Below, piece after piece: positions 8,956-15,678 of a stretch of 15,678 nt of DNA. This stretch comes from Gammaproteobacteria bacterium (GTDB lineage: Bacteria > Pseudomonadota > Gammaproteobacteria > Pseudomonadales > Halomonadaceae), in the NCBI GenBank assembly GCA_023485185.1, contig JAMCZP010000196.1:811-16488 (forward strand). The letters run 5' to 3'. Position numbers and translations under genes: made by a program. The first letter of the stretch is position 1; every line of letters begins with the position of its first letter. Below the pieces are notes generated by a model. That model ran no database searches, was not told the origin of the DNA, and worked only from the letters and a program-made list of their open reading frames with translations.

Positions 8956-9915
8956 ATGGCTGTATTTACCCCGCTTAGCGACGCACAGGTCGCCGCGTTT
9001 TTAGAAAAATTTGATGTTGGTAGTTTCGTTTCCCTAAAGGGCGTTGCAGGCGGCACAGAAAACTCGACGTTTTTTGTGACCACTGACCGTCGTGAACTGG
9101 TATTAACTCTGTTCGAACAGGGCGAGCACGAAGAGCTGCCATTTTTTGTCGAACTGCTCGATTATTTAGATGAGCACCGTTTACCGGTGCCTGGCACGGT
9201 GCATGACCGCGAGGGCATCGCGCTGCATAGCCTGGAAGGCAAACCGGCGCTCCTGTTTCCGCGCCTGCCTGGCCGGCATCCTGAAGCACCGAACCTAGCC
9301 CAGTGTCACGCTTTGGGCGACACCCTGGGTCGCCTGCATGTGGTTTCAAAGCGTTTTCCAGGACACCGCCCGAACCCGCGCGACCTGAATTGGCTGCATG
9401 TTATGCACCACAAGGTGTTGAGCTATTTAAGCCCCGCCGATCAAACGTTGATGAAAAATGAAGTCGACGATTTTGAAAGCGCCTTTATTCAGCACAATGA
9501 GCTGCCTCAAGGCGCCCTGCACGGCGACCTGTTTCGTGACAACACCCTGTTCGAAGGTGACCAGCTCGGCGGCATTATCGATTTTTACAATGGCTGTACC
9601 GGTGACTTGCTGTTTGACCTAGCGATTGTGATCAATGATTGGGCCTCTAACGAGGATGGTACGCTCAATCAAGAGCGCTACGACACCTTATTAAGCGCCT
9701 ATCAAGCACGCCGTCCGTTAACCATTGCAGAGCGTGAGCTATGGCCTACCATGTTACGTATGACGGCACTGCGTTACTGGCTGTCGCGTTTGTTGGTGGT
9801 CTACGTTGACCCACCAGCCCACGATTTGACGCCCCACGACCCGGAGCGTTTCCGTACTATTTTAAATGCGCGCATTGCTCACGGTGCGCTGCCGCTGCCT
9901 GAGGTTTCTGCATGA
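8956..9915 (+). CDS. thrB: Homoserine kinase, Pseudomonas (APH-like) type
   Basis: Phosphorylates L-homoserine to O-phosphohomoserine, the step before threonine synthase, in the cytosol. The 319-residue protein has the aminoglycoside-phosphotransferase fold rather than the GHMP fold of E. coli ThrB. It shows the N-terminal GGTENSTFFV nucleotide loop (residues 32-41), the catalytic loop LHGDLFRDN (188-196, D191) and the metal-binding IIDFYN (207-212, D209). The sequence resembles ThrB of Pseudomonas from the first residues (MAVFTPL), and in Pseudomonas aeruginosa thrB is also close to polA, which supports the call. The start ATG follows a weak GAGA. The last four bases overlap the speA start, so the two are coupled. 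Confidence 0.9.
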   Translation: MAVFTPLSDAQVAAFLEKFDVGSFVSLKGVAGGTENSTFFVTTDRRELVLTLFEQGEHEELPFFVELLDYLDEHRLPVPGTVHDREGIALHSLEGKPALLFPRLPGRHPEAPNLAQCHALGDTLGRLHVVSKRFPGHRPNPRDLNWLHVMHHKVLSYLSPADQTLMKNEVDDFESAFIQHNELPQGALHGDLFRDNTLFEGDQLGGIIDFYNGCTGDLLFDLAIVINDWASNEDGTLNQERYDTLLSAYQARRPLTIAERELWPTMLRMTALRYWLSRLLVVYVDPPAHDLTPHDPERFRTILNARIAHGALPLPEVSA

Positions 9916-11828
9916 GTGTGATGGCCACAACTAGCCCGGCGCTACGCGCTCGGCGCACCTGGAATATCGACCAATGGGGTAGCGGCTATTTCGATGTCGA
10001 TGACCATGGTCAAGCGCTGGTGCGACCACTGGGCAGCGATGCGGAGGGCCCTGCTTTACCGCTTAGCAGGCTGGTTCGCCAACTGCAAAACGCCGGGCTG
10101 CGTTTGCCGGTATTAGTGCGTTTTAGCGACATTCTTCATGATCGCGTTGAGCAGCTGTGCGGCGCGTTTGATGCGGCCATGAGCGACTGCGAGTACCAGG
10201 GTGGCTACACCGCGGTTTACCCTATCAAGGTGAATCAACAGCGCCGTGTAGTGGAAGAAATTTTAGCCACCGCTGAGCGTGGCAATGGCCGCGTTGGGCT
10301 AGAAGCGGGCAGCAAGCCAGAGCTACTGGCTGTTTTAGCGCTCTCCGATGGCGGCTCTTCACTGATTGTCTGCAACGGCTATAAAGACCGCGAATATGTG
10401 CGCCTTGCGCTGCTGGGTGAGAAGCTGGGCCATAAGGTTTATTTAGTCGTTGAAAAGCTATCCGAGCTTCAGCTGATATTAGAGGAAGCCCGCGAACTGG
10501 AAGTAACGCCACGTATTGGGCTGCGCGCTCGCCTCGCCTCCGTAGGTAAAGGCAAGTGGCAGAATACCGGTGGTGAAAAATCCAAGTTTGGCCTGACTGC
10601 CAGCCAGATTCTAGAGGTGGTAGAAACCCTGCGTGAGCAGGATGCCCTCGCCAGCCTGCAGTTAGTGCATTTCCACCTGGGTTCACAGATCGCCAATATT
10701 CGCGATATTCAACGCGGGCTGCGTGAGTGCGCACGCTTCTACCAAAACCTGATGGAGCTGGGCGCGCCGATTGACACCGTCGATGTGGGCGGTGGGCTTG
10801 GGATTGACTACGAAGGAACCCGCTCGCGTAGCTTCTGCTCTGCCAACTACTCAATGCGCGAATATGCACGAAACGTGGTGAGCGCGTTTGCACAGCTTTG
10901 CCAGGAATCAAACTTACCCCAACCGCATTTAATCAGCGAATCCGGCCGCGCGCTAACCGCCCATCACGCGGTGCTCATCACCAACGTGATTGGCGAAGAG
11001 CGCATTGATGACACCCCGCCCGAACGTCATCCCCAAGAAGATACCCAAGTTGAGCTGCTGTGGCGGGTGTATGAGCAGCTTGCCACCGCCCAGGAGCCGC
11101 GCATGCTGGTTGAAGCGTGGCATGACCTGTTACAAGCGGTCAGTGAGTTGCAGGATCGTTTTGTGATGGGCTTAAGCAACATTACTGCCCGCGCCGAAGG
11201 CGAGCGTATTTATATGGCTGCCTGCGCGCGACTACGCACTCAGCTTGACTCCCGTAACCGTGCTCACCGCGAGATTATGGATGAGTTAGCGGAAAAGCTT
11301 GCCGATAAACTGTTCGTCAATTTTTCACTGTTTCAATCCGTACCCGATGTGTGGGGCATTCAGCAGATTTTCCCGGTGCTGCCGCTGAGCGGGCTTGACC
11401 AAGCCCCTACACGGCGGGCAGTAATTCAAGATATTACCTGCGACTCCGACGGCCGCATTGACAGCTATGTGGACGGCCAGGGCGTTGAAAGCACGCTGCC
11501 GCTACCCGAGTGGCCATCTAATGATGAACGCTGGTTAGGGTTCTTCCTGGTGGGCGCCTATCAGGAAATTCTCGGCGACCTGCATAACTTATTTGGCGAT
11601 ACCGACTCCGTTGATGCGGCACTCAATGCAGACGGTGAATGGACACTATCTAACCCGCTCGCGGGGGACTCAGTGGCCGATGTGCTTGCCTACGTCAACT
11701 TCAATGCTAACGTGCTGAAGCAAAAGCTCACTGATCAACTTGCAGCCAGTGGCCTTTCTGCCGACGAGCAAGCACGCTTTGCAGCAAGCTTAAGCGAAGG
11801 GCTGGAAGGCTATACCTATCTTGAGTGA
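9912..11828 (+). CDS. speA: Biosynthetic arginine decarboxylase
   Basis: PLP-dependent enzyme converting arginine to agmatine and CO2, the first step of the agmatine route to putrescine and polyamines. The length of 638 residues is normal for SpeA. The cofactor lysine is K106 in YPIKVNQQ. The phosphate-binding glycine loop is VDVGGGLGIDYEG (290-302), the HFHLGSQI barrel motif is at 253-260, and the C-terminal catalytic cysteine is C510 in TCDSDGRID. The GTG/ATG choice is not an issue: the ATG at 9912 overlaps the thrB stop as ATGA, and an alternative in-frame ATG lies three codons on. No agmatinase or spermidine synthase gene follows in the window. The last codons are the first unit of a 17-bp tandem repeat that runs into the intergenic region. 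Confidence 0.97.
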   Translation: MSVMATTSPALRARRTWNIDQWGSGYFDVDDHGQALVRPLGSDAEGPALPLSRLVRQLQNAGLRLPVLVRFSDILHDRVEQLCGAFDAAMSDCEYQGGYTAVYPIKVNQQRRVVEEILATAERGNGRVGLEAGSKPELLAVLALSDGGSSLIVCNGYKDREYVRLALLGEKLGHKVYLVVEKLSELQLILEEARELEVTPRIGLRARLASVGKGKWQNTGGEKSKFGLTASQILEVVETLREQDALASLQLVHFHLGSQIANIRDIQRGLRECARFYQNLMELGAPIDTVDVGGGLGIDYEGTRSRSFCSANYSMREYARNVVSAFAQLCQESNLPQPHLISESGRALTAHHAVLITNVIGEERIDDTPPERHPQEDTQVELLWRVYEQLATAQEPRMLVEAWHDLLQAVSELQDRFVMGLSNITARAEGERIYMAACARLRTQLDSRNRAHREIMDELAEKLADKLFVNFSLFQSVPDVWGIQQIFPVLPLSGLDQAPTRRAVIQDITCDSDGRIDSYVDGQGVESTLPLPEWPSNDERWLGFFLVGAYQEILGDLHNLFGDTDSVDAALNADGEWTLSNPLAGDSVADVLAYVNFNANVLKQKLTDQLAASGLSADEQARFAASLSEGLEGYTYLE

Positions 11829-11871
11829 CCGACTTACTTGAGTAGCTGGCTTACTTGAGTAACTGACTTGG
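11821..11871. repeat. Three-copy 17-bp tandem repeat at the speA 3' end
   Basis: Units begin at 11821, 11838 and 11855 with the pattern TTGAGTRRCYGRCTTAC; the last ends in TTGG. The first unit contains the speA stop codon (11826-11828), so the repeat seems to have grown out of the gene's terminal codons. Confidence 0.85.
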
Positions 11872-11890
11872 TTTAACCCGCCCCAAAATA

Positions 11891-11925
11891 AGAAGCGCCA
11901 CCCGTGATTAACGGATGGCGCTTCT
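11891..11925. terminator. Strong hairpin between convergent speA and the FAH-family gene
   Basis: AGAAGCGCCA (11891-11900) pairs with TGGCGCTTCT (11916-11925). A further CCGT/ACGG pairs inside after one mismatch, leaving a GATTA loop. Read on the minus strand the stem is followed by TATTTT, which suits termination of the minus-strand FAH-family/ectD transcript. On the plus strand no T-run follows, though the stem could still stop or stabilise speA RNA. Confidence 0.7.
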
Positions 11926-12012
11926 ATTGAGCTTAACGATAGCGAATGCTTGTGGCGTGCTATCTACTCCACTACGGGCTGGCTCAACCCTCTAGATACT
12001 CAGTCATAAAGG

Positions 12013-12060
12013 TACTGGGCCATAGAGCTACTGGGCTATAGAGCTACTCGACTACGCTGG
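12013..12060. repeat. 16-bp tandem repeat at the 3' end of the FAH-family gene
   Basis: Units TACTGGGC[C/T]ATAGAGC lie at 12013-12028 and 12029-12044, with a degraded third unit (TACTCGACTACGCTGG) at 12045-12060. The stop codon of the minus-strand gene spans the second and third units (12044-12046). Confidence 0.8.
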
Positions 12061-12709
12061 TTTCGATTTCTAAACCACCGGTTAAGGTTAAGCGCAGTTT
12101 TGAACCACGAACCAGTTCCCCTACCCCTGCCGGCGTGCCGGTCAAAATTACATCGCCCGGCTCAAGGGTAAAGTGACGGCTCATTTCGGCCACTAAAGTA
12201 GGTACAGCGAAGATCATATCGGAGCCTTCACCGTGTTGAACCTCTTCACCGTCAATATCAAGCGTAAAAGCCAGCGCATTCCAGTTAGGAACACGGCTTA
12301 ATGGCAAAAACGATGAAAGCGGGCAGGCTCCGTCAAACGCTTTACAAATTTCCCAGGGGTGCCCCTTCTCTTTTAGCTTCGTTTGCACATCACGCAGTGT
12401 CAGATCCATCGCCAAACCAATGCCCACGATGGCGCGCTCGGCTTCATCCTGGGTAGCATGGGTTAACGTTTCACCTACCAGCAGAGCAAGCTCCACTTCG
12501 TAATGTACGTCGCCGCGAGAAAAAGGTGGATCCAACGGCTTGGTAAGATCCACGACACTAGTCGCCGGCTTAATGAACAGCAATGGTTCAGTGGGTACCG
12601 GATTATCCAGCTCTTTCGCATGGTCGGCATAATTGCGGCCGATGCAGACAACTTTGCCCAACGCGTGGGGAAACTCCTGGCCATCGGTAAACTGTAGAAC
12701 AAAACGCAT
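12044..12709 (-). CDS. Fumarylacetoacetate hydrolase (FAH) family protein, YcgM/FAHD1-like
   Basis: A small, single-domain member (221 residues) of the FAH superfamily, Mg-dependent enzymes that hydrolyse or decarboxylate beta-diketo or 2-oxo acids. The metal site is visible: HYEVELALLVGE carries the ExE pair, and the downstream acidic residue lies in AMDLTLRDVQ. The N-terminal KVVCIGRNYADHAKEL and the PLLFIKP loop are typical of the YcgM/FAHD1 branch, whose members act on oxaloacetate or acylpyruvates. The start at 12709 was chosen because AAGGAGA lies nine bases upstream. An in-frame ATG at 12730 would place that ribosome site inside the coding region. It lies 115 bases downstream of ectD on the same strand and may be read from it. 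Its stop codon is within a short tandem repeat. The true substrate is unknown. Confidence 0.88.
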   Translation of the reverse strand: MRFVLQFTDGQEFPHALGKVVCIGRNYADHAKELDNPVPTEPLLFIKPATSVVDLTKPLDPPFSRGDVHYEVELALLVGETLTHATQDEAERAIVGIGLAMDLTLRDVQTKLKEKGHPWEICKAFDGACPLSSFLPLSRVPNWNALAFTLDIDGEEVQHGEGSDMIFAVPTLVAEMSRHFTLEPGDVILTGTPAGVGELVRGSKLRLTLTGGLEIETSVVE

Positions 12710-12781
12710 GGCGGGTATTCTCCTTCTCATTATGCGTGCCGCTTTCGCAACGACAGGCGCAACAGTTTACCCCACCTATAC

Positions 12782-12799
12782 TAAGGTTCCACAACCTTA
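12782..12799. other. Small hairpin between ectD and the FAH-family gene
   Basis: TAAGGTT-CCAC-AACCTTA is a perfect 7-bp stem with a four-base loop, 26 bases beyond the ectD stop. No T-run follows on either strand, so termination is uncertain. It could be a weak processing or pausing site. Confidence 0.35.
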
Positions 12800-12824
12800 A
12801 GCCAGGAATTTATCATCGCCAGAT

Positions 12825-13826
12825 TTATTGGCGGTGTTGCTGCACCTGCTCACTCGGGCTATGGGCCAGAAAATAAGGACGCTGTTTGGCCGCAGCATAC
12901 GGCTCACCACAGCGGTTATCTGGACGATTAAACACAAAGAACACGTTGCTACGCGGGTCTGGCGACAGGTTAGCATTCGAAGCATGCAGCGTATTGCAGT
13001 CGAAAAGTAACAAGCCGCCGGCTTTTCCCTTAGGCGCTTCAATACCGTGCTCAGCCACAAGCTCAGTCAGTGCTTCAGGACTTGGCACCCCCACTTCCTG
13101 TGCTTTCAGAGAGCTTTTATGGTTATCCTCCGGCGTTTCACCCAAGCACGGCACAAACTTATTGTGCGAACCGGGAATCAGCATCAATGGACCATTGAAC
13201 TCGTGATTATCGGTCAGGATCAGCGAAGCGCTCACTGCATGCATCGCTGGCATGCCATCTTCGGCGTGCCACGTCTCAAAATCGGAGTGCCAGTTAAACC
13301 CCTGGCCTGCAAACCCCGGCTTATAATTGATCCGCGATTGATGCACATAAGGGTCATCGCCAATAATTTGGCGCGCCGCACCCGCGACTCGCTCATCGCT
13401 CGCCAGCTTACCTAAGCGCTCAGATAGGAAATGCACCGCAAACAGCGAGCGAATTTCCTGGCTTGCTGGCTCGGTAATACTGAAATCTTCGTTACGATAG
13501 TCATCATTACTCATTAACGCCTGCATTTCTCGACGCAGCTCATCCAGCTCAGCACCTTCAATTAGATTGGGGATGAACAAAAATCCTTTACGCTCGAACT
13601 CATCAAGCTGCGCTTGGCTTAAAGGGCCAGAAAGCTGGCGCCCTTTAACCACAGCATCTTGTCGCGGGAGCCAACGCACCTCAGGCATATAAGCCAAACG
13701 CGACGGGTAGGCATCCTGTACCTGTGTACGCTGAGCCAGTGTGCTGTGAGCATTCGGTGTATCGGCCATTTCGCTATATTGCTTATGGGCAGTTACAGAA
13801 TTTAGTGGTGTGCTTTTGACTGTCAT
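12825..13826 (-). CDS. ectD: Ectoine hydroxylase
   Basis: Non-haem Fe(II)/2-oxoglutarate dioxygenase that converts ectoine to 5-hydroxyectoine, an osmolyte and stress protectant. The 333 residues match Halomonas EctD length. The family signature is complete: FNWHSDFETWHAEDGMP (178-193) gives iron ligands H180 and D182. The third ligand is H281 (LHASNANLSPDPRSN), and R292 is the likely 2-oxoglutarate-binding arginine. The start has an excellent Shine-Dalgarno, AAGGAG, eight bases upstream. The ectABC biosynthesis genes are not in the window; a separate ectD is known in Halomonas elongata. The gene is preceded by a 347-bp gene-free region and, upstream of that, a Crp/Fnr-type regulator on the same strand. 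Osmotic induction is expected from the family, but no clear promoter could be picked. Confidence 0.97.
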   Translation of the reverse strand: MTVKSTPLNSVTAHKQYSEMADTPNAHSTLAQRTQVQDAYPSRLAYMPEVRWLPRQDAVVKGRQLSGPLSQAQLDEFERKGFLFIPNLIEGAELDELRREMQALMSNDDYRNEDFSITEPASQEIRSLFAVHFLSERLGKLASDERVAGAARQIIGDDPYVHQSRINYKPGFAGQGFNWHSDFETWHAEDGMPAMHAVSASLILTDNHEFNGPLMLIPGSHNKFVPCLGETPEDNHKSSLKAQEVGVPSPEALTELVAEHGIEAPKGKAGGLLLFDCNTLHASNANLSPDPRSNVFFVFNRPDNRCGEPYAAAKQRPYFLAHSPSEQVQQHRQ

Positions 13827-14173
13827 CTAATCCACTCCTTGTATGATTAGGTTTCAGGTCGAACATATTTACTGATACAAACATGCGCACAAGATAAAGA
13901 TAGTGCACGGCTTAAGCATCTAGCCCTGGGTAGCCTAGTCAATTTGATTGTTATCGCAAGGAGCGATTACGGTTTTGATAACGTATGTTACGTGAAAAAA
14001 ATCGAAGCGACGAGCTATGAGCAATCATTAACTATATATGACACTCCCATGTGATTCATTTCAGGATTTTTAACTTCCTTTCCCCGGGTTCCATCAGCGT
14101 AATATATACGAAATAACCATATGAGACAGCGTAAATATTTGAACGCAGTCGCCAAATAAACATATAATTATAA
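13827..14173. other. Gene-free leader region between the Crp/Fnr-type gene and ectD
   Basis: This 347-bp region holds no credible gene. It must carry the ectD control signals. Visible elements are the inverted repeat ACGTA-TGT-TACGT (13981-13993), an FNR-like sequence TTGAT-N4-ATCGC (13944-13957, eight of ten matches), and a small ATCGC-AAGGA-GCGAT repeat (13953-13967) overlapping it. None is strong enough to name a regulator. No convincing sigma-70 pair was found on the minus strand. AT content rises towards the right. Confidence 0.5.
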
Positions 14174-14176
14174 TTA
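14165..14176. repeat. Perfect AT palindrome at the Crp/Fnr-type gene stop
   Basis: TAATTATAATTA reads the same on both strands and covers the stop codon of the regulator gene. It may be chance in AT-rich sequence. Confidence 0.5.
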
Positions 14177-14983
14177 ATCAAAAATATTTAAGTGCCCATA
14201 AATTAAATCTTTATCAAACCCGGTTTTTCCTAACATTAATTCCGGCTGCAAAAGCTTAATAGCACTTCTACTTTTGCGGATCAGTTTCTTCTGCTCTAAA
14301 CTAGTCATACAACGACTAACATGAACACTGGTAATCCCAAGCAGTTCGCCCACCACCTCTTGAGTAATAGGAAAATGGTATGAATTAGAATCGAGCATAT
14401 TTTTAAAATTATATCTTTCAAATATTTCAAGTAAAAAATGCGCAACACGCTCCTCTGCTTTATGATGTGTACAACTCCTCAGCCTTTCAATGGCGATATT
14501 ATCATTGACCATTATATAAGATACAACGGCTCTTTTTACCTCAGACGAATCTCTAAATACAGTATGAAAATCACTAACCGCAACTTTATCCAATATACAA
14601 TTTTCTAAAGCCAATATGGAAATATCATAATTATCGAAAAAGCTCTCTCGCACCCCAACAATATCGCCAGGCATATAGACATTACAAATATCCTGCCCTC
14701 GCCTACTAACAGAGTGACACAAACTCACCCACCCACTTTTTACAATAAATATTTCATCGACACCAGAAGATAAAGAGTATAGCTTTTGATTTTTTTTGAG
14801 TTCAATACTTCGCTGTTTAATTTGGGACAAGCTTTTCCGCCCCTCTGACCCAAGCTCACCATAAAGGCTTAGTATGTCCACTAATGAATTAAGCTTATAT
14901 GAGTTAACTACCACCTTGGGTAACTGAACATAATGATTGCTTCCTCTATCAGTATCGCGGCATACATCAATTGCATTACCCAT
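14174..14983 (-). CDS. Crp/Fnr-family transcriptional regulator
   Basis: A 269-residue cytosolic DNA-binding protein. The cyclic-nucleotide-like sensor barrel spans about residues 60-145 (EIFIVKSGWVSL, then YMPGDIVGVRES), a dimerisation helix follows, and the Crp-type winged helix is at about 203-245 (ITQEVVGELLGITSVHVSR). The recognition helix has VHVSR where FNR has ETISR, so an FNR-type TTGAT target is unlikely. The N-terminus lacks a four-cysteine iron-sulfur motif, and the CRP cAMP-binding signature is not evident, so the ligand is unknown. The ATG at 14983 was preferred, with GGAG ten bases upstream; a GTG at 14989 is also in frame. The gene is strikingly AT-rich (hand count 28-35% GC in two 60-base samples) compared with its neighbours, which suggests acquisition from another source. 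The about 45 residues before the sensor domain are unrecognised. Confidence 0.85.
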   Translation of the reverse strand: MGNAIDVCRDTDRGSNHYVQLPKVVVNSYKLNSLVDILSLYGELGSEGRKSLSQIKQRSIELKKNQKLYSLSSGVDEIFIVKSGWVSLCHSVSRRGQDICNVYMPGDIVGVRESFFDNYDISILALENCILDKVAVSDFHTVFRDSSEVKRAVVSYIMVNDNIAIERLRSCTHHKAEERVAHFLLEIFERYNFKNMLDSNSYHFPITQEVVGELLGITSVHVSRCMTSLEQKKLIRKSRSAIKLLQPELMLGKTGFDKDLIYGHLNIFD

Positions 14984-15477
14984 TATCACTACACTCCATT
15001 GTAGTTAGACAAAAGCTATATGCTTACAGGAAAAAATACAGTCTAAGTAAAGCCTTATAGATGACACCAGAGATTTAACCATAGTCACCAAGAAATCTTT
15101 ACACAACACATTTCTGTTAACAACATGGGAAAAAATTAACATATATTAAGAATATTGCCTATTGTTACGAAAACAGCTTTTTTAAAAAAAATTACTCAAT
15201 GTAAAAATTCATCATAAAAAACTATAAAAATCAACAGCCAAGGCGATCTAAATTATAGATTTTTTTAAATTATTTTTTTTATAATCTATGTTATTTATTA
15301 TAAAAATAAATATTTTATATTCCCTGTTTGCGTAAGAATTACCTATAGTTCATCAACAATAACGCTGCTTTTTTTTGCAAAAACAACTAACCTAAAACCA
15401 TAAGCTCAGACTGCGGAGCACTCTCATAAAACCGCACTTCAGCTAAAAAACTTTAATGCACTATAGATTTCTAATAG
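14984..15477. other. Very AT-rich gene-free region
   Basis: No reading frame of note was found in this 494-bp stretch. A hand count of 15181-15360 gives 33 G or C in 180 bases, about 18%. It contains long A and T tracts, the small hairpin ATCTA-AATTA-TAGAT followed by seven T (near 15246-15267), and the palindrome TTTTTGCAAAAA near 15370. It must include the promoter of the minus-strand regulator, but many AT-rich hexamers compete and none stands out. Confidence 0.6.
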
Positions 15478-15496
15478 CATGTATGGCGAATTAACG
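15478..15496 (+). repeat. Left 19-bp inverted repeat
   Basis: Perfect match to the reverse complement of 15660-15678. The flank to the left is CTAATAG. Confidence 0.9.
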
Positions 15497-15551
15497 ACAC
15501 GGGCTTAAACCGAGGAGCTTATTTAAGTTTTCAAAACTAAATTTAACTGAG

Positions 15552-15578
15552 GGCGGATGCAGACACTGAGTGCAACAC
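15552..15578 (-). repeat. Possible IS30-type terminal inverted repeat
   Basis: The plus strand reads GGCGGATGCAGACACTGAG then TGCAACAC. The GGCGGAT...TGCAACAC pattern resembles the ends of IS30-family elements as I recall them. It lies just outside the transposase-like reading frame, as a right end should. Family assignment needs an ISfinder comparison. Confidence 0.4.
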
Positions 15579-15580
15579 AC

Positions 15581-15661
15581 TCATTGGATGGTTGACGGGC
15601 TTTCATGATACTTGGCCATCAGTTCGCTCATCACTTCTATCGGACATTTAAAATCAAAGCG
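15581..15661 (-). pseudogene. 3' remnant of an IS30-like transposase gene
   Basis: On the minus strand a frame reads RFDFKCPIEVMSELMAKYHE then SPSTIQ and a TGA stop at 15583-15581. The arginine, aromatic, FK-x-P-x-EV pattern resembles the C-terminus of IS30-family (and related DDE) transposases, where it follows the catalytic core. Upstream the frame meets a TAA (15664-15662) exactly where the 19-bp inverted repeat begins, so the transposase is cut off there and only its last 26 residues remain. It cannot be functional. The family call rests on pattern memory, not a database match. Confidence 0.45.
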
Positions 15662-15678
15662 TTAATTCGCCATACATG
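15660..15678 (-). repeat. Right 19-bp inverted repeat at the window edge
   Basis: CGTTAATTCGCCATACATG is the exact reverse complement of 15478-15496 and coincides with the end of the supplied sequence. Confidence 0.9.

Larger units (their letters stand above)
15478..15678. mobile_element. 201-bp segment bounded by perfect 19-bp inverted repeats
   Basis: CATGTATGGCGAATTAACG at 15478-15496 recurs as its exact reverse complement at 15660-15678, the last bases of the window. The segment between them (15497-15659) contains what looks like one end of an IS30-like element. It could be a small non-autonomous element, or the edges of two copies of a larger element in inverted orientation, with the right one continuing beyond the window. 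The repeat may be longer than 19 bp on the right because the window ends there; any extension is unseen. Confidence 0.6.

Noticed and set aside
10225..10911. 228-residue minus-strand open frame inside speA
   Set aside because: It is fully antisense to a conserved gene in GC-rich DNA where long shadow frames are common, and it has no recognisable domain.
13944..13957. FNR-like site TTGAT-N4-ATCGC as a target of the neighbouring Crp/Fnr-type regulator
   Set aside because: The regulator's recognition helix has VHVSR instead of the glutamate-containing FNR motif, so it is not expected to read TTGAT. One imperfect site in AT-rich DNA may be chance.
15246..15267. Small AT hairpin followed by seven T as a terminator
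   Set aside because: The stem is only five A/T-rich pairs and no plus-strand gene precedes it; in 13-18% GC sequence such patterns arise by chance.
1..15678. A phage-defence, toxin-antitoxin, retron or CRISPR system
   Set aside because: No gene shows the relevant domains, and the repeats seen are short tandem or inverted repeats without spacers.

Overview
The window looks like chromosomal DNA of a halophilic gammaproteobacterium close to Halomonas. The evidence is a clear ectoine hydroxylase (EctD), a Pseudomonas-type homoserine kinase next to DNA polymerase I, a large biosynthetic arginine decarboxylase, and GC-rich coding sequence over most of the window. No rRNA, tRNA or CRISPR array was seen.

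Layout, left to right. (1) 1-1961 (+): the 3' end of a catabolic operon, with a 5'-truncated histidinol-dehydrogenase-family enzyme (resembling the sulfopropanediol dehydrogenase HpsN) overlapping a short-chain dehydrogenase, then a terminator. (2) 2070-5947 (+): a ferric-iron ABC importer of the FbpABC type behind a Fur-box-like sequence. A very stable hairpin lies between the binding-protein and permease genes, and the ATPase gene overlaps the permease gene. (3) 5984-8766 (-): polA, convergent with the iron operon and divergent from (4) 8956-11828 (+): thrB and speA, overlapping by four bases. The polA and thrB promoters appear to share their -35 region. (5) 11821-12060: a convergent junction holding short tandem repeats at the ends of both flanking genes and a strong hairpin. 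(6) 12044-13826 (-): a fumarylacetoacetate-hydrolase-family enzyme downstream of ectD. (7) 13827-15678: AT-rich DNA carrying one Crp/Fnr-type regulator (-), a long gene-free stretch, and a 201-bp segment bounded by perfect 19-bp inverted repeats that contains what looks like the end of an IS30-like element.

How the genes work together: the iron importer is a self-contained unit (periplasmic receptor, two-fold permease, ATPase) probably repressed by iron through Fur. ThrB (threonine synthesis) and SpeA (agmatine and polyamines) are co-translated housekeeping enzymes. EctD converts the osmolyte ectoine to 5-hydroxyectoine and, as in other Halomonas, is not beside ectABC here. The right-hand block looks acquired or rearranged: its composition is strongly AT-rich and it ends in mobile-element debris.

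No clearly new multi-gene system was recognised. The points most worth a second look are the intercistronic hairpin in the iron operon, the inverted-repeat-bounded segment at the right edge, the foreign-looking regulator upstream of ectD, and the repeat expansion at the speA/FAH-family junction.
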